Assembly: GCF_019774615.1 (NCBI RefSeq)
Contig: NZ_CP081496.1
Location: 6,014,001 to 6,078,000, forward strand
DNA length: 64,000 bases
Direction: 5' to 3'
Source of the DNA: Streptomyces sp. BHT-5-2
Lineage (GTDB): Bacteria > Actinomycetota > Actinomycetes > Streptomycetales > Streptomycetaceae
Both the position numbers and the translations under genes were made by a program. Below, one piece after another: positions 34,259-42,592 of this stretch. The notes under the pieces are model-generated. The model did no database searches and was not told the DNA's origin. It saw nothing but the letters and a program-made list of their open reading frames with translations. Every line of letters starts with the position of its first letter. Within the stretch, counting starts at the first letter, position 1.

Positions 34259-35535
34259 GTGTAGTCCTTGAGCAGCTTCCGGTAGGCGTCCCCGACGGCC
34301 TTGGCGGCCTGTTCGGGCGTGGCGGCGCCGGTGAGCACCTTGTTCATCTGGACCTTGAGCGGCTCGAAGAGGGAGTTGCCCTCGGCGATCCAGGGCCGTT
34401 GGACGGCGCGGTCGACGGCGGGCTTGAAGAAGGCGACCATCTCGTTCCGCTTGACCGCGGGGTCGTTGTAGACCGACGTGCGGGTGGGCAGCAGGCTGAG
34501 CTTGTCGGTGGTCTCCCGCTGGACCTGCGCGGAGCTCATGTACTTGACGAAGGCGTAGGCGGCCCGGAGGTTCTTGCTGCCGGCGTAGACGGAGAGGTCC
34601 CAGCCGCCCTGCGGGGCGCCCTGGGCGGTGGATCCGCCGGGCACGGGCGCGACGCCGAGGTTGCCCTTGTCCTGGAACGCCTTGCCGGCGCGGGCGCCCT
34701 CGATGTCCCAGGGGCCGTCGACCGCCATCGCGACGGTGCCGTCCTTGAGGGCCTTGAGCTGGTTCTCCTGCCCGTCGGTGGCGTCGGTGACGGCGGCCTT
34801 GGACTCCACCAGCTGCTTGATGGTACGGAACGCGCGGACGCCGGCGGCGTTGTCGACGGTGACCTTCTTGTGGGCCGCGTCGACCATGTCGCCGCCCTCG
34901 CCGTAGAGGTAGGGCAGGAACCAGTAGGGGTCGTCGCCGCGCAGGTAGAGGGCGGTGGCGCCGGTCTTCGCCTTGATCTTCCTCGCGGCGGCGCCGAGTT
35001 CGGCGAAGGTCTTGGGGACGGGGACTCCGGCGTCCTCCAGGACCTTCTTGTTGTAGAAGAGCGCGAGGGTGTCGATGACCTGCGGTGCGGCGTAGGTCTT
35101 GCCGTGGAACCTGGTCGAGCCGACGGCCTGCGGGAGGTAGTCGCCGGTGTCGTCCAGCGCGGGAGTGCCGTCGAGCGGGGCGAGGTAGCCGAGGTTGGCG
35201 AAGTCGGCGACCCAGGCGACGTCGGTGCGCATCACGTCGGGGGCGCCGGCGCCGTCGCCGCCGCCCGCGGCGTTCTTGAACTTGGCGTTGGCGTCGCCGA
35301 AGGGGACGTTCACATAGGCGACGTGGACCTTGGGGTGCTCCTTCTGGAAACCCTCGGCGAGCTTCCGGTAGGTGGCCTTCTCGGCGTCGTTGGAGGTGTC
35401 CCAGAAGGTGACCGTTCCGGACAGTTCACCGCCCGCCGCGCCGCCGCCGTCACCCCCGCTCCCGCACCCCGACGCCGCCAGTGCCAGGCCCGCTACCAGC
35501 GCGGTGGCGAGAGTGCCACGTATGCCACGCCGCAT
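34255..35535 (-). CDS. malE: Maltose/maltodextrin-binding lipoprotein MalE
   Basis: A 426-aa solute-binding lipoprotein. The signal peptide ends in a lipobox LAASGC (Cys24), so the mature protein is tethered outside the membrane. A Gly-rich linker (GSGGDGGGAAGG) is followed by a type-I extracellular sugar-binding fold: TVTFWDTSNDAEKATYRKLA, APDVMRTDVAWVADFANLG, and GTVAMAVDGPWDIEGA. It heads the operon malE-malF-malG-aglA-lacI on the minus strand. The 221-bp divergent region to the second glucosidase contains TTGCG/CTGCAAG repeats that fit a LacI-type operator. Ligand class (maltodextrin) is inferred from the neighbours. Confidence 0.94.
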   Translation of the reverse strand: MRRGIRGTLATALVAGLALAASGCGSGGDGGGAAGGELSGTVTFWDTSNDAEKATYRKLAEGFQKEHPKVHVAYVNVPFGDANAKFKNAAGGGDGAGAPDVMRTDVAWVADFANLGYLAPLDGTPALDDTGDYLPQAVGSTRFHGKTYAAPQVIDTLALFYNKKVLEDAGVPVPKTFAELGAAARKIKAKTGATALYLRGDDPYWFLPYLYGEGGDMVDAAHKKVTVDNAAGVRAFRTIKQLVESKAAVTDATDGQENQLKALKDGTVAMAVDGPWDIEGARAGKAFQDKGNLGVAPVPGGSTAQGAPQGGWDLSVYAGSKNLRAAYAFVKYMSSAQVQRETTDKLSLLPTRTSVYNDPAVKRNEMVAFFKPAVDRAVQRPWIAEGNSLFEPLKVQMNKVLTGAATPEQAAKAVGDAYRKLLKDYT

Positions 35536-35570
35536 GTGAACTCCTTTGGGAAAGCCTCGGTTGGCGGTCT

Positions 35571-35625
35571 GGAACGTAACAGCGCCGCAAACAATCCGAA
35601 AGATGTTGCGAGATTTTTCTGCAAG
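35571..35625. promoter_or_regulatory. Putative MalR-type operator between malE and second glucosidase
   Basis: GGAACGTAACA (35571-35581) is shared exactly with the pulA promoter. TTGCG (35606-35610) and CTGCAAG (35619-35625) resemble the CTTGC/GCAAG repeats there. The region serves divergent genes, so one cluster of sites could control both directions. Assignment to a particular LacI paralog is not possible from sequence. Confidence 0.5.
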
Positions 35626-35756
35626 AATTCTGGAAGGGATTGCGGCCCCTTGGCCGGAACGGGCCCTCCCGAGTGCCGACGCACCGTCACCCCCCGCCCC
35701 GCCGAGCGTTGACTCCGTGGAAACACCTTCGCCTCATGACCTGACAGGGACGGCAG

Positions 35757-37406
35757 ATGACCCAGGAGCTCACTTCCCCCAGCCCCGCCCCCCAGGCCGC
35801 CGGACACGACCGATCCCAGGGGTGGTGGCGCGACGCCGTCATCTACCAGGTCTACGTCCGCTCCTTCGCCGACAGCGACGGCGACGGCATCGGCGATCTG
35901 CGCGGGGTGCGCGACCGGCTCCCCTATCTCAAGGCACTGGGCGTGGACGCCGTCTGGCTCACCCCGTTCTACGCCTCCCCGCAGGCCGACGGCGGATACG
36001 ACGTCGCCGACTACCGCGCCGTCGACCCGCTCTTCGGCACCCTCCAGGACGCCGACGAGCTGATCCGCGCCGCGCACGAGCTGAAGCTGCGGGTGATCGT
36101 GGACATCGTCCCCAACCACACCTCCGACCGGCACCCGTGGTTCCAGGACCCGGACCTGGCCCGGCAGCGCTACGTCTTCCGCCCCGGCCGCGGCGAGCAC
36201 GGCGAACTCCCGCCCAACGACTGGGAGTCGGTCTTCGGCGGCCCGGCCTGGACCCGCACCGACCGCGGCGACTGGTACCTGCACCTCTTCGCGCCCGAGC
36301 AGCCCGACCTCGACTGGGAGCGGCCCGAGGTGCACGAGGAGTTCGCCGCGATCATGCACTTCTGGCTGGACCTGGGCGTGGACGGCTTCCGGGTCGACGT
36401 GGCGCACGGCATGGTCAAGGCGCCCGGCCTGCCCGACATCGGCCACGGCGAACAGGCCCGGCTGATCGGCAGTCAGGTGCTGCCGTTCTTCGACCAGGAC
36501 GGTGTGCACGCCATCCACCGCAACTGGCGCCGGCTGCTGGACTCCTACGGCGAGGCCCACGGCCGGGCCGTCATCGGGGTCGCCGAGGCATGGGCGCCCA
36601 GCGTCGAGCGGCTGGCCCTCTACGTCCGCCCGGACGAGCTCCACCAGGCGTTCAACTTCCAGTTCCTGAGCACCCCGTGGGACGCCGCGGCGCTGCGCGG
36701 CGTCGTCGACTCCTCGCTCGCCGCCGGCGTCGCCGTCGGCGCGCCCACCACCTGGGTGCTCTCCAACCACGACGTCGTCCGGCACGCCACCCGCCTCGGC
36801 GGCGGCCTGGCCCGGGCCCGCGCCGCCACCCTGCTGATGCTGGCGCTGCCCGGGTCCGTGTACCTCTACCAGGGCGAGGAACTGGGGCTGCCGGAGGTCA
36901 CCGACCTGCCCGCGGAGGTGCGCCAGGACCCGGCGTTCTTCCGCGGCCGCATCGGCGGCGACGGGCAGGAGGCGGACGGCGCTTCCGGCGCCGGCGGCCA
37001 GGACGGCTTCCGGGACGGCTGCCGGGTGCCGCTGCCCTGGTCCGGCGAACTGCCGCCGTACGGCTTCGGGCCGGGCGGCAGCTGGCTGCCGCAGCCCGCC
37101 GACTGGGCCCCGCTGAGCGTCGCGGCGCAGACCGGCGACCCGTCCTCCACCCTGGAGCTCTACCGCAGCGCGCTGGAGCTGCGGCGCCGTCTGCCGGGCC
37201 TGGGCGACGGGGAGATGACCTGGGAGGCGGCCCCCGAGGGTGTGCTGGCGTTCCGCCGGCCAGGGGTGCTGTGCGCGGTCAACACCCGTCTCCAGGAGGC
37301 CGAGATCCCGCTGCCCGGGGAACTGCTGCTCGCCAGTGCGCCGGTGGCGGTCGACGGCGCCTTTGCGGTGCTGCCGGGGGACAGCTGCACCTGGTGGGCA
37401 ATCTGA
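35757..37406 (+). CDS. Second GH13 alpha-glucosidase
   Basis: A 549-aa paralog of the glucosidase at 30872. Catalytic regions are complete: VDIVPNHTSD (I), DGFRVDVAHGM with the nucleophile (II), VAEAWAPS with the acid Glu (III), WVLSNHDVVRH (IV). An extra acidic Gly-rich insert (RGRIGGDGQEADGASGAGGQ) near residue 400 separates it from the paralog. No signal peptide, so cytoplasmic. It is transcribed away from malE and is followed by malR after 25 bp. Two GH13 glucosidases flanking one transporter suggests different linkage or chain-length preferences. Confidence 0.92.
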   Translation: MTQELTSPSPAPQAAGHDRSQGWWRDAVIYQVYVRSFADSDGDGIGDLRGVRDRLPYLKALGVDAVWLTPFYASPQADGGYDVADYRAVDPLFGTLQDADELIRAAHELKLRVIVDIVPNHTSDRHPWFQDPDLARQRYVFRPGRGEHGELPPNDWESVFGGPAWTRTDRGDWYLHLFAPEQPDLDWERPEVHEEFAAIMHFWLDLGVDGFRVDVAHGMVKAPGLPDIGHGEQARLIGSQVLPFFDQDGVHAIHRNWRRLLDSYGEAHGRAVIGVAEAWAPSVERLALYVRPDELHQAFNFQFLSTPWDAAALRGVVDSSLAAGVAVGAPTTWVLSNHDVVRHATRLGGGLARARAATLLMLALPGSVYLYQGEELGLPEVTDLPAEVRQDPAFFRGRIGGDGQEADGASGAGGQDGFRDGCRVPLPWSGELPPYGFGPGGSWLPQPADWAPLSVAAQTGDPSSTLELYRSALELRRRLPGLGDGEMTWEAAPEGVLAFRRPGVLCAVNTRLQEAEIPLPGELLLASAPVAVDGAFAVLPGDSCTWWAI

Positions 37407-37431
37407 CATGCGCCCGGTACAGTCCACTCCC

Positions 37432-38496
37432 ATGACCGCACGGCTGGCCGACATCGCAGCACAGGCGGGTGTCAGCGAAGCCACCGTCAGCCGGGTTCTC
37501 AACGGGAAGCCCGGTGTCTCCGCCACCACCCGCCAGTCCGTGCTGGCCGCCCTCGACGTGCTGGGCTACGAGCGGCCGGTGCGGCTGCGGCGGCGCAGCG
37601 CGGGGCTGGTGGGGCTGATCACGCCGGAGCTGGAGAACCCGATCTTCCCGGCGTTCGCCCAGGTCATCGGCCAGGCCCTGACCCGCCAGGGCTACACCCC
37701 GGTACTGGCCACCCAGACCCCGGGCGGCTCCACCGAGGACGAGCTCACCGAGATGCTGGTGGACCGCGGGGTGGCCGGCATCATCTTCGTCTCCGGGCTG
37801 CACGCCGACACCTCCGCCGACATGGGGCGCTACGAGCAGCTGCGCGGCCAGGGTGTGCCGTTCGTCCTCATCAACGGCTTCTCCGACAAGGTGCAGGCCC
37901 CGTTCGTCTCCCCCGACGAGCGGGCCGCGGTCGAGCTGGCGGTGACCCATCTCACCGCGCTGGGGCACCGGCGGATCGGTCTGGCGGTGGGGCCCAAGCG
38001 GTTCGTGCCGGTCCAGCGGAAGATCGCGGGATTCCTGCGCTGCGCACAGGAGCAGCTGGGCATGGCCGCCGCGGAGGCGGAGCCGCTGGTCCAGCACTCG
38101 CTCTACACCCTGGAGGGTGGCCAGGCCGCGGCGGCGGCGCTGATCGAGCGCGGGGTGACGGCGATCGTGTGCGCCAGCGACATGATGGCGCTGGGCGCGA
38201 TCCGGGCGGCCCGGCAGCGCGGGCTGGACGTGCCGCGGGAGATGTCCGTGGTGGGCTTCGACGACTCCCCGCTGATCGCGTTCACCGATCCGCCGCTGAC
38301 CACGATCCGGCAGCCGGTGCAGGCCATGGGGCAGGCCGCGGTGCGGGCGCTGCTGGAGGAGATCGGCGGCACCCCGGCGCCGCACAGCGAGTTCGTCTTC
38401 CATCCCGAGCTGGTGGTGCGGGGCTCCACGGCGTCCGCGCCCGCCCCGGCGTCCGGCACCGCGAAGGTGCCCCGGCCGCAGCGGGCCGCACGGTAG
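37432..38496 (+). CDS. malR: LacI-family maltose regulator MalR
   Basis: A 354-aa repressor with HTH RLADIAAQAGVSEATVSRVL and GYERPVRLRRRSAGLVGLI, then an effector-binding core ending SVVGFDDSPLIAFTDPPLTT. The N-terminal sequence strongly resembles Streptomyces MalR/Reg1, which represses malEFG and extracellular amylases in the absence of maltose. It follows a glucosidase gene and lies near malE as in S. coelicolor. The start may be ATG 37432 or ATG 37408; neither has a strong ribosome site. A paralog with almost the same HTH lies at 29832, so regulation may be shared or competitive. Confidence 0.93.
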   Translation: MTARLADIAAQAGVSEATVSRVLNGKPGVSATTRQSVLAALDVLGYERPVRLRRRSAGLVGLITPELENPIFPAFAQVIGQALTRQGYTPVLATQTPGGSTEDELTEMLVDRGVAGIIFVSGLHADTSADMGRYEQLRGQGVPFVLINGFSDKVQAPFVSPDERAAVELAVTHLTALGHRRIGLAVGPKRFVPVQRKIAGFLRCAQEQLGMAAAEAEPLVQHSLYTLEGGQAAAAALIERGVTAIVCASDMMALGAIRAARQRGLDVPREMSVVGFDDSPLIAFTDPPLTTIRQPVQAMGQAAVRALLEEIGGTPAPHSEFVFHPELVVRGSTASAPAPASGTAKVPRPQRAAR

Positions 38497-38612
38497 GGGC
38501 GCCCCTTACGGGCCCTGGGGATCTCCGGTCCTCCTCCAGGTCGAGGCGAGGTGTCGTTTACCCGACCGGAGGATGATCGGGCGCTGAACCCTTTCTGGCA
38601 GACTGTCCTCCC

Positions 38613-39464
38613 ATGGGTGAAGCGCACGTGACGACTCTGGACGACCTGTCAGCCGCCCCACCGGCGAGTGGGGAGCACACGGAGCGTCCGGTCGACAAGG
38701 GGCGAGTGGCCCGGCTGCGGACCCCCCGCGCACCCCGTCTCTGGTTCGAGATCCTGCTGATCGCGGTCAGCTACTGGACGTACTCGGTGATCCGCAACGC
38801 GGTGCCCGAGCAGAAGGCGCAGGCCCTGCGGAACGCCGACTGGATCTGGCGGGCCGAGCACGCCCTGGGCATCGCCGTCGAGCACACCGTCAACCACGCC
38901 GTGAACTCGGTCACATGGTTGATCGTCTCGATGAACTACTACTACGCGACGCTGCACTTCATCGTGACCATCGGGGTGCTGGTCTGGCTCTACCGCTGGC
39001 ATCCCGGGCGGTACGCGGCGGCCCGGCTGGCGCTCTTCGCCACCACCGGCGTCGCCCTGGTCGGCTACTACTTCTATCCGCTGGCGCCGCCCCGGCTGAT
39101 GCCGGACGGCGGCTTCGTCGACACCCTGATCGAGCACGGCACCTGGGGCTCGATGGCGTCCGGGAACCTCGCATCGATGTCCAACCAGTACGCCGCGATG
39201 CCGTCGATGCACATCGGCTGGTCGCTGTGGTGCGGCATCACCATCGCGCTGCTGGCCAAGCCGCTGTGGGCGAGGGTGCTGGGCCTGCTCTACCCGGCCA
39301 CGACGCTGACGGTGATCGTCTCCACCGCCAACCACTTCTGGCTGGACGCGCTGGGCGGCGTACTGTGCCTGGCGTTCGGCTACGCGCTGGCCCGCGCCTG
39401 GTACGGACGGTTGCCGCACCGGCTGGCGCGCTACGCGGTGGTGGCCGAGCCCCTCCGGGCATGA
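38613..39464 (+). CDS. PAP2-superfamily integral membrane protein
   Basis: A 283-aa membrane protein with about six hydrophobic helices. The PAP2 phosphatase/transferase signature appears as YYFYPLAPPRLMPD, MPSMHIGWSLWCG (catalytic His) and ANHFWLDALGGVLCL (second catalytic His). It therefore probably removes or transfers a phosphoryl group from a lipid-linked or sphingolipid-like substrate at the outer face; the pattern resembles the inositolphosphotransferase branch. The N-terminal 35 residues are cytoplasmic and polar. It precedes the convergent glnE gene with 52 bp between stops. Confidence 0.9.
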   Translation: MGEAHVTTLDDLSAAPPASGEHTERPVDKGRVARLRTPRAPRLWFEILLIAVSYWTYSVIRNAVPEQKAQALRNADWIWRAEHALGIAVEHTVNHAVNSVTWLIVSMNYYYATLHFIVTIGVLVWLYRWHPGRYAAARLALFATTGVALVGYYFYPLAPPRLMPDGGFVDTLIEHGTWGSMASGNLASMSNQYAAMPSMHIGWSLWCGITIALLAKPLWARVLGLLYPATTLTVIVSTANHFWLDALGGVLCLAFGYALARAWYGRLPHRLARYAVVAEPLRA

Positions 39465-39516
39465 CCCCGCGCGCGGTGTGACCCCGCACACGGCACGGCT
39501 GCGGGCCGCGGGCGGA

Positions 39517-42500
39517 TCACGCCCCGTAGAACAGCTCCTCGACGACGGCGCGTGCCCGCCGGGTGATCCGCCGGTAGTCGTCGACCATCTCGCCGACGTG
39601 CCCCTCCTCGTAGCCGAGGTAGCGGCCGACCGCCGCCAGCTCCCGGCCGTCCGCCGGGAAGGTGTCCCCGGGGCGGCCGCGCACGAGCATCACCGCGTTG
39701 CGCACCCGCGCCGCCAGCACCCACGCCTCGTCCAGCGTCCGGGCGTCGTCGGTGCCGATCAGCCCGGCGGCGTGCGCGGCGGCCAGCGCGTCCCGGGTGC
39801 GGGTGGTGCGCAGTCCGGGCAGTTCCCAGCCGTGCTGCATCTGTAGCAGCTGGACGGTCCACTCCACGTCGCTCAGCCCGCCGCGGCCCAGCTTGGCGTG
39901 GGTGGTCGGGTCGGCGCCGCGGGGCAGCCGCTCGGACTCCATCCGGGCCTTGAGCCGGCGGATCTCGCGGACCGCGTCCTCACCCAGCCCCTCGACCGGA
40001 TAGCGCAGCGGGTCGATCAGCTCGACGAACCGCTCCCCCAGCTCCGCGTCGCCGGCCACCGGCTCGGCGCGCAGCAGCGCCTGTGCCTCCCACACCAGCG
40101 ACCAGCGCCGGTAGTACGCCGCGTACGAGGCCAGGGAGCGCACCAGCGGGCCGGACTTCCCCTCCGGGCGCAGGTCCGCGTCGATCGGCAACGGCGGGTC
40201 GGTGGAGGGGAGTTGGAGCAGCCGGCGGATCTCGTTGGCGACCGCGTGGGCGGCCCTGGCGGCCTCCTGCTCGTCGGCGCCCTCGCGCGGCTCGTGGACG
40301 AAGAGCACATCGGCGTCCGAGCCGTAGCTCAGCTCGTGGCCGCCGAAGCGGCCCATGCCGATCACCGTGAACCGGGTGGGCAGGGTGTCGCCCCAGTGTT
40401 CGCGGACGGCGGCCCGCAGGGCGCCGGCGAGGGTGGCGGCGTTGACGTCGGAGACCGCCGTGCCGACCGTGTCGACGGCGTGGCCGTGGTCGGTCTCGGC
40501 GGGGCTGGACTCGGTGCCGTACGCGCCGATGACGTCCGCCGCGGCGGTCCGGAACAGCTCTCGGCGGCGCACCCCGCGGGCCACCGCCACCGCCGCCTCG
40601 GCGCCGTCCGCGCGGCCGACCGCGGCCAGCACCTCCTGCTCCAGGGCGGCCCGGCCGCGCGGCTGGAGCCCGTCGGCGGCGCCGAGCAGGGCGACCGCCT
40701 CGGGGGCGCGCAGCAGCAGGTCGGGGGCGAGCCGGCCGGCGGACAGCACCCGGGCGAGGTTCTCCGCGGCGGCGCCCTCGTCGCGCAGCAACCGGAGGTA
40801 CCACGGGGTCTTGCCGAGCGCGTCGGAGACCTTGCGGAAGCCCAGCAGGCCGGCGTCCGGGTCGGCGGAGTCCGCGAACCAGCCGAGCAGGACGGGCAGC
40901 AGCGTGCGCTGGATGGCGGCCTTGCGGGTCACGCCGGACGCCAGCGCCTCCAGGTGCCGCAGCGCGCCGACCGGGTCGGCGTAGCCCAGGGCCTCCAGGC
41001 GGTGCCCGGCGGCCTTGGCGGAGAGCCGGGCCTCGCCGGGTTCCAGGTGGGCGACAGCGTCCAGCAGCGGCCGGTAGAACAGCTTCTCGTGCAGCCGGCG
41101 CACCTCGCGGGCGTGCCACTTCCACTCCCGGCGCAGCGATTCGACCGGCTCGGTGCGCAGCCCCAACGACCGTGCCAGGCGCCGGAGTTCGGACTCGTCC
41201 TCGGGCATCAGATGGGTGCGGCGCAGCCGGAAGAGCTGGATCCGGTGCTCCAGGGTGCGCAGGAAGCGGTAGGCGGCGTCCAGCGCGGCGGTGTCCTGGC
41301 GGCCGACGTAGCCGCCGGCGGCGAGCGCCGCCAGGGCGTCCAGGGTGGTGGCGCTGCGCAGCGTGGCGTCGGTCCGGCCGTGCACCAACTGGAGTAGCTG
41401 GACGGCGAATTCGACGTCCCGCAGCCCGCCGGGGCCGAGCTTGAGCTCCCGGTCGACCTGGGCGGCGGGGATGTTCGCCACGACCCGGCGGCGCATCTGG
41501 CGGACGTCGGCGACGAAGTTCTCCCGCTCGGCGACGTCCCACACCATCGGCGCCAGCGCGTCGACGTACTCCTGGCCCAGCGCCAGGTCGCCGGCCATCG
41601 GGCGGGCCTTGAGCAGCGCCTGGAACTCCCAGGTCTTGGCCCATCGTTGGTAGTAGGCGAGGTGGCTGGAGAGGGTGCGCACCAGTGGGCCGTTGCGGCC
41701 CTCGGGGCGCAGGTTGGCGTCGACCGGCCAGATGGTGCCCTCGACGGTGCTGTCCGAGCACAGCCGCATCATCCGGGAGGCGAGCCGGGTGGCGGCCTGC
41801 AGCGCCTTGGCCTCCTCGGCGCCCTCGCGCGGCTCGGCGACGTAGATGACGTCCACGTCGGAGACGTAGTTCAGCTCCCGGCCGCCGCACTTGCCCATGC
41901 CGATGACCGCCAGCCGGCACTGCGCGGCGTCGCCGGGCTGCTCCTCGTAGGCGATCTCCAGGGCGGCGCGGACGGTGGCAGTGGCCAGGTCGGCGAGTTC
42001 CGCGGCGGTCTCGGCGACGTCGGTGGTGCCGCACACGTCACGGGCCGCGATGCCCAGCAGACAGCGGCGGTAGGCGACGCGCAGGGCGTCCGCCCGCGGC
42101 CGGTCGGCGCCCCGCCCGCCCCAGACGCCGTCGGCGAGCGCCTGCTCGAACTCCGGTGTGGTGGGGTGCAGATCGACCGACTCGTAGGTGACCAGCGACC
42201 GCCACTCCCCCGGGTGCCGGGCCAGGTGGTCGCCGAGCGCCTCGGACGCGCCGAGCACGCCGAGCAGCCGGTCGCGCAGCGGCTTGGCGGCGGCGACGGT
42301 GGCCAGCAGCTCCTGCCGCTCCGCCGGCGACAGCGCCTCCACCAGCCGCACCAGGCCGCGCAGCGCCAGGTCGGGGTCGGGGGTGGCGCCGAGCGCCTCC
42401 AGCAGCACCGAGTCGTCGCGCACCGGGGCGAGTTCGGGGGCGTCGAGCAGCGTGCCGGCCGCGGAGGGGTCGGTGAAACCGTGCCTCAGGAGCCGGGTGA

Positions 42501-42540
42501 AGGTGCTGCTCCGCCGTCCCTGCGGAGCGGGTAGTGCCAT
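39517..42540 (-). CDS. glnE: Bifunctional glutamine synthetase adenylyltransferase/deadenylase
   Basis: A 1007-aa enzyme that adenylylates and deadenylylates a type I glutamine synthetase in response to nitrogen status. Two nucleotidyltransferase domains each carry the metal-binding pair: the N-terminal RELNYVSDVDVIYV (about 225-238) and the C-terminal HELSYGSDADVLFV (about 735-748), each followed by NLRPEGRNGPLVR or DLRPEGKSGPLVR. Length matches actinobacterial GlnE. It lies 52 bp downstream of glnA2 on the same strand, as in mycobacteria (glnE next to glnA2). Its substrate should be GlnA1, encoded elsewhere, since GlnII and GlnA2 lack the modification site. Confidence 0.96.
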   Translation of the reverse strand: MALPAPQGRRSSTFTRLLRHGFTDPSAAGTLLDAPELAPVRDDSVLLEALGATPDPDLALRGLVRLVEALSPAERQELLATVAAAKPLRDRLLGVLGASEALGDHLARHPGEWRSLVTYESVDLHPTTPEFEQALADGVWGGRGADRPRADALRVAYRRCLLGIAARDVCGTTDVAETAAELADLATATVRAALEIAYEEQPGDAAQCRLAVIGMGKCGGRELNYVSDVDVIYVAEPREGAEEAKALQAATRLASRMMRLCSDSTVEGTIWPVDANLRPEGRNGPLVRTLSSHLAYYQRWAKTWEFQALLKARPMAGDLALGQEYVDALAPMVWDVAERENFVADVRQMRRRVVANIPAAQVDRELKLGPGGLRDVEFAVQLLQLVHGRTDATLRSATTLDALAALAAGGYVGRQDTAALDAAYRFLRTLEHRIQLFRLRRTHLMPEDESELRRLARSLGLRTEPVESLRREWKWHAREVRRLHEKLFYRPLLDAVAHLEPGEARLSAKAAGHRLEALGYADPVGALRHLEALASGVTRKAAIQRTLLPVLLGWFADSADPDAGLLGFRKVSDALGKTPWYLRLLRDEGAAAENLARVLSAGRLAPDLLLRAPEAVALLGAADGLQPRGRAALEQEVLAAVGRADGAEAAVAVARGVRRRELFRTAAADVIGAYGTESSPAETDHGHAVDTVGTAVSDVNAATLAGALRAAVREHWGDTLPTRFTVIGMGRFGGHELSYGSDADVLFVHEPREGADEQEAARAAHAVANEIRRLLQLPSTDPPLPIDADLRPEGKSGPLVRSLASYAAYYRRWSLVWEAQALLRAEPVAGDAELGERFVELIDPLRYPVEGLGEDAVREIRRLKARMESERLPRGADPTTHAKLGRGGLSDVEWTVQLLQMQHGWELPGLRTTRTRDALAAAHAAGLIGTDDARTLDEAWVLAARVRNAVMLVRGRPGDTFPADGRELAAVGRYLGYEEGHVGEMVDDYRRITRRARAVVEELFYGA

Positions 42541-42592
42541 GGGGCGGCCTCTCGACGGCGGGTCGGCTCGGACACGGGAGGGTGGTCCGGGC

